A DNA stretch of 64,000 nucleotides. Origin: Agromyces mariniharenae (GTDB lineage Bacteria; Actinomycetota; Actinomycetes; Actinomycetales; Microbacteriaceae). Under the pieces are notes generated by a model. It was not told the DNA's origin and made no database searches. It saw only the letters and a list, made by a program, of their open reading frames with translations. Made by a program: the position numbers and the translations under genes. Positions within the stretch are counted from its first letter, which is position 1; each line of letters starts with the position of its first letter. Shown piece by piece: positions 60,838 through 64,000 of the stretch. The stretch lies in contig NZ_VSSB01000001.1 of assembly GCF_008122505.1 (NCBI RefSeq), forward strand, positions 2,340,891 to 2,404,890. Reading direction: 5' to 3'.

Positions 60838-61551
60838 ATGGACCACACGACGCGAGCCGAGCGCCTCACGCAGGCTCGACCGGCGCACGCCGCCCTGCTG
60901 CCGAAGCGGCTCGACCGCGCGGTGAGCTGGACGGACTTCCGCACCGCGGTGCGGTACGACCCGGCCAACCGGCTGCTCATCGCCGTCCCGGCCATCAGCG
61001 CCAAGCGCGCCGAGCACGCGTGGCTCGGCGAGGCCGTCACGCTGCACACGCAGCTCGGCGACGCCGACGTGTACCGCCGCGGCTACGAGCACGGCGCGGT
61101 GTACTGGTCGGAGCGCACGGGCGCGCACGAGGTGCACGGCGAGATCGCCGAGCGCTGGCTGGCGGTCGGCGGCGAGCGGTCGTTCCTCGGACTGCCGACG
61201 ACCGACGAGCAGCGCCTCGACGGGCTCTCGCGCGACGCCGGCGGCTTCGCGCACTTCGAGGGCGGATCGATCTACCGCACGTCCCGCCACGGCGCCGCCA
61301 TCGTGCACGGCATGGTGCGCGACATCTGGGCGCTGCTCGGCTGGGAGCGCTCGAACCTGGGCCTGCCCGTCGCCGACGTGCTCGTCGACCCGGCGACCGG
61401 AGCGATGAGCGGATGCTTCGAGCACGGCACCATCGCCTGGTCGCCGTCGCGCGGGCCCGAGATCACCGTCGCCGACGCCTGCGCCGCCCTCGACGCCTCC
61501 GACCGCGACGCGCTCGGACGGCTGAGCACCGCGTTCGCGCCAAAGGCGTAG
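60838..61551 (+). CDS. LGFP-repeat protein
   Basis: 237 residues from ATG 60838. At least two LGFP units: EIAERWLAVGGERSFLGLPTTDE and RDIWALLGWERSNLGLPVADV, with GGFAHFEGGSIYRT and GCFEHGTIAWS between and after. LGFP repeats usually anchor secreted actinobacterial enzymes to the wall. Here there is no signal peptide and an unknown N-terminal 80-residue domain, so an intracellular or leaderless-export role is possible. Confidence 0.82.
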   Translation: MDHTTRAERLTQARPAHAALLPKRLDRAVSWTDFRTAVRYDPANRLLIAVPAISAKRAEHAWLGEAVTLHTQLGDADVYRRGYEHGAVYWSERTGAHEVHGEIAERWLAVGGERSFLGLPTTDEQRLDGLSRDAGGFAHFEGGSIYRTSRHGAAIVHGMVRDIWALLGWERSNLGLPVADVLVDPATGAMSGCFEHGTIAWSPSRGPEITVADACAALDASDRDALGRLSTAFAPKA

Positions 61552-61590
61552 CGGCGCGCCCCCGCTCGGCCGCATGACAGACTCGGTCGG

Positions 61591-64000
61591 GTGACCGCGC
61601 CGCTCCTCGACCTCGCCCCGCGCCCGTACGACGCCGACGCGATGTACGACGCGTTCGTGGAGTGGGCCGCCGGCCGGGGCTTCTCGCTCTACCCCGCGCA
61701 GGACGAGGCGATCATCGAGATCGTCTCGGGCGCGAACGTGATCCTGTCGACCCCCACCGGCACGGGCAAGTCGCTCGTCGCGGTCGCGGCGCACGCGGCA
61801 TCCGTCGCCCGTGGCGGCCGCAGCTACTACACGGCGCCCATCAAGGCGCTCGTGAGCGAGAAGTTCTTCCAGCTCGTCGAGATCTTCGGCGCCCAGAACG
61901 TGGGCATGGTCACGGGTGACAGCTCGGTCAACCCGGATGCCCCGATCATCTGCTGCACGGCCGAGATCCTCGCGAACCTTGCCCTCCGGCACGGCGCCGA
62001 CGCCGACGTCGACCAGGTCGTCATGGACGAGTTCCATTACTACGGCGATCCCGACCGCGGGTGGGCGTGGCAGGTGCCGCTCATCACCCTGCCGCGCGTG
62101 CAGTTCGTGCTCATGTCGGCGACGCTCGGCGACGTCACGGCCATCGCCGACGACCTCACTCGCCGCACCGGTCGCGACACCGCACGGGTCACGGGCGTCG
62201 ACCGCCCGGTGCCGCTCCACTTCTCGTACGCGAAGACGCCCGTGCAGGAGACCGTCGAGGAGCTGCTCGACACCCGGCTCGCGCCCGTCTACATCGTGCA
62301 CTTCTCGCAGGCCGCGGCGATGGAGCGCGCGCAGGCGCTGTCCTCGATCCGGGTCGTGTCGCGCGAGCAGCGCGACGAGATCGCCGGGGCGATCGGCGGG
62401 TTCCGGTTCACGACCGGGTTCGGCAAGACGCTCTCGCGGCTCGTGCGGGCGGGCATCGGCGTGCACCACGCGGGGATGCTGCCGCGCTACCGGCGGCTCG
62501 TCGAGACGCTCGCGCAGCGCGGGCTCCTGCGCGTGATCTGCGGCACCGACACGCTCGGCGTCGGCATCAACGTGCCGATCCGCACGGTCCTCATCACGGC
62601 GCTCTCGAAGTACGACGGCCAGCGGATGCGGCAGCTCACCGCCCGCGAGTTCCACCAGATCGCGGGCCGCGCGGGCCGCGCCGGCTACGACACGGCCGGC
62701 ACCGTCGTCGTGCTGGCGCCCGACCACGAGATCGAGAACGAGGTCGCGGTGCGCAAGGCCGGCGACGACCCGAGGAAGCTCAAGAAGGTCGTGCGGAAGA
62801 AGGCGCCCGCCGGATTCGTGACCTGGGGCGAGGGCTCGTTCGAACGGCTCGTCGCCGCGGAGCCCGAGGCGCTCGTGCCGCAGCTGCAGCTGACGGCGGC
62901 GATGCTCATCAACGTGATCGGGCGGGGCGGCGACGTCGTCCGCGGCATCCGCTCGCTCGTCTTCGACAACCACCAGTCACGGGCGCGGCAGTACGAGCTC
63001 GCACGGCGGGCCCTGGAGATCCTGCGGACGCTGAAGGTCGCCGGCGTGGTCGAGATCCTCGAGCCCACCGCGCCCGGGCGCCTCGCCGACCTGCGCCTCA
63101 CGGTGGACCTGCAGCCGAACTTCGCCCTCAACCAGCCGCTGTCGCCGTTCGCGCTCGCCGCGATCGAGCTGCTCGATCCCGAGACGAGCGAGCAGGGCAC
63201 GGGGCACTACGCGCTCGACGTCGTTTCGATCATCGAGTCCACGCTCGACGATCCGCGGCCGATCCTCTCGCAGCAGCAGTACAAGGCGCGCGGCGAGGCC
63301 GTGGCCGCGATGAAGCGCGACGGCATCGAGTACGACGAGCGCATGGCGCTGCTCGAGGAGGTGACCTGGCCGAAGCCGCTCGACGAGCTGCTCGCCGTCA
63401 CGTTCGAGACGTTCGCGTCGAGCCAGCCGTGGGTGCGCGACTTCGAGCTCTCGCCGAAGTCGGTGGTGCGCGACATGTTCGAGCGCAGCATGTCGTTCGG
63501 CGAGTACGTCTCCTTCTACCAGCTGCAGCGGAGCGAGGGGCTCGTGCTGCGGTACCTCTCCGATGCGTTCCGCGCGATCCGCCAGACCGTGCCGAGCGAC
63601 GCGAAGGACGAGGAGCTGCTCGACATCATCGAGTGGCTCGGCGAGCTCGTGCGGCAGGTCGACTCGAGCCTCGTCGACGAGTGGGCCGAGCTCGTCGACC
63701 CGTCGTCGCACCTGCCCGAGGACGAGCAGGCCGTCGTGCCGCCCGCGCCGCCGTCGGTGGTCACCAATCGTCGCGCGTTCACGGTGCTCGTGCGCAACGA
63801 GCTGTTCCGGCGGGTGCAGCTCGCGGCGCTCGAGCGCGACGACGAGCTCGCCGAGCTCGACCCCGACGTCGGATGGCCCGACGCGCTCGACCGCTACTAC
63901 GGCGAGCACGACGAGATCCTCACGGGCGGCCCGGCGCGCTCGCCGCGGCTCGTCACGATCGACGAATCGGATGCCGCGAGCGGCCTGTGGCGCGTCGAGC
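61591..64000 (+). CDS. superfamily-2 DExH helicase, DUF3516 type (cut by window edge)
   Basis: 803 codons visible from GTG 61591; runs off the right edge. Walker A STPTGTGKS near residue 52, motif II DEFH near 145, SAT near 171, motif V TDTLGVGINVP near 322, motif VI QIAGRAGRAGYD near 354. The C-terminal half with SRARQYELARRALEIL and later FSLQ-type helical blocks corresponds to DUF3516, found with actinobacterial Ski2-like helicases. Probably unwinds RNA. CAGACT lies seven bases before the GTG (leaderless pattern). Confidence 0.92.
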   Translation, partial: MTAPLLDLAPRPYDADAMYDAFVEWAAGRGFSLYPAQDEAIIEIVSGANVILSTPTGTGKSLVAVAAHAASVARGGRSYYTAPIKALVSEKFFQLVEIFGAQNVGMVTGDSSVNPDAPIICCTAEILANLALRHGADADVDQVVMDEFHYYGDPDRGWAWQVPLITLPRVQFVLMSATLGDVTAIADDLTRRTGRDTARVTGVDRPVPLHFSYAKTPVQETVEELLDTRLAPVYIVHFSQAAAMERAQALSSIRVVSREQRDEIAGAIGGFRFTTGFGKTLSRLVRAGIGVHHAGMLPRYRRLVETLAQRGLLRVICGTDTLGVGINVPIRTVLITALSKYDGQRMRQLTAREFHQIAGRAGRAGYDTAGTVVVLAPDHEIENEVAVRKAGDDPRKLKKVVRKKAPAGFVTWGEGSFERLVAAEPEALVPQLQLTAAMLINVIGRGGDVVRGIRSLVFDNHQSRARQYELARRALEILRTLKVAGVVEILEPTAPGRLADLRLTVDLQPNFALNQPLSPFALAAIELLDPETSEQGTGHYALDVVSIIESTLDDPRPILSQQQYKARGEAVAAMKRDGIEYDERMALLEEVTWPKPLDELLAVTFETFASSQPWVRDFELSPKSVVRDMFERSMSFGEYVSFYQLQRSEGLVLRYLSDAFRAIRQTVPSDAKDEELLDIIEWLGELVRQVDSSLVDEWAELVDPSSHLPEDEQAVVPPAPPSVVTNRRAFTVLVRNELFRRVQLAALERDDELAELDPDVGWPDALDRYYGEHDEILTGGPARSPRLVTIDESDAASGLWRVE

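Noticed and set aside
61574..61594. Six-codon ORF ATG..TGA overlapping the helicase GTG start
   Set aside because: Too short to distinguish from chance; the CAGACT box fits better with leaderless start at the GTG itself.

Overview
The window is chromosomal DNA of a very GC-rich actinobacterium. Several signs point to the family Microbacteriaceae (Agromyces/Microbacterium-like): Asp is almost always GAC and Ala GCC/GCG, many genes look leaderless with a TAGGCT-type -10 box 6-7 bases before the start codon, sugar ABC transporters lack their own ATPase gene, and the gene families (AnmK/MurQ recycling, UdgX, ECF42 sigma factor, DUF2510, DUF3516-type helicase) are actinobacterial. This placement is inference. 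I see no tRNA, rRNA, CRISPR array, transposase, phage or plasmid gene.

Layout. 1-8.2 kb: the start of a secreted M14 carboxypeptidase, a Snf2-type ATPase, a P-type cation ATPase with altered ion-site motifs, and an MFS carrier. 8.2-14.6 kb: an acid-sugar catabolism cluster (DUF1537 kinase, split transketolase, MHS symporter, beta-hydroxyacid dehydrogenase) under a FadR-type repressor; two perfect ATTGGT-N3-ACCAAT palindromes flank a clear sigma70 promoter. 14.7-18.6 kb: a heterodimeric ABC exporter with one degenerate ATP site. 18.8-24.4 kb: DUF998/TetR pair, AidB-like flavoprotein, DHFR-fold reductase, Nudix hydrolase, GlcNAc-kinase-like ATPase.

24.5-32.5 kb is one tightly coupled seven-gene operon for uptake and recycling of cell-wall amino sugars: lipoprotein SBP, two permeases, GH3 NagZ-like hexosaminidase, AnmK, MurQ and a MurR/RpiR regulator. 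The GlcNAc-kinase-like gene diverges from it. 32.6-43.2 kb: small zinc-ribbon protein, a lipoprotein/PKD pair carrying an atypical lower-GC block, GCS2-type ligase, a DGPF-ECF42 sigma pair with a matching promoter motif, TauE/SafE exporter, VanZ, CspA, an epimerase and a second M14 carboxypeptidase. 43.4-52.4 kb: UdgX, a DJ-1/PfpI protein, MarR/MFS pair, ArsR-SRPBCC-VOC operon, PhzF isomerase, aldo/keto reductase. 52.4-64 kb: phosphoketolase, AEC transporter, a membrane alpha/beta-hydrolase, a TetR repressor with two palindromic operators, an LGFP-repeat protein and the start of a large superfamily-2 helicase.

The most unusual signal is a family of about 70-bp intergenic palindromes (20.3, 32.5, 37.5, 44.6, 45.5 and 47.5 kb). 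Each arm holds two copies of a 7-bp unit spaced exactly 19 nt. Five copies use ATTCAGG, and one keeps the geometry with a different unit (GGAATCC). Other points worth checking are a palindromic repeat read in frame inside the NagZ-like gene, strong enrichment of GGATGCC/GGCATCC written with otherwise rare codons, and the split-transketolase acid-sugar cluster, which lacks the usual isomerase and decarboxylase.
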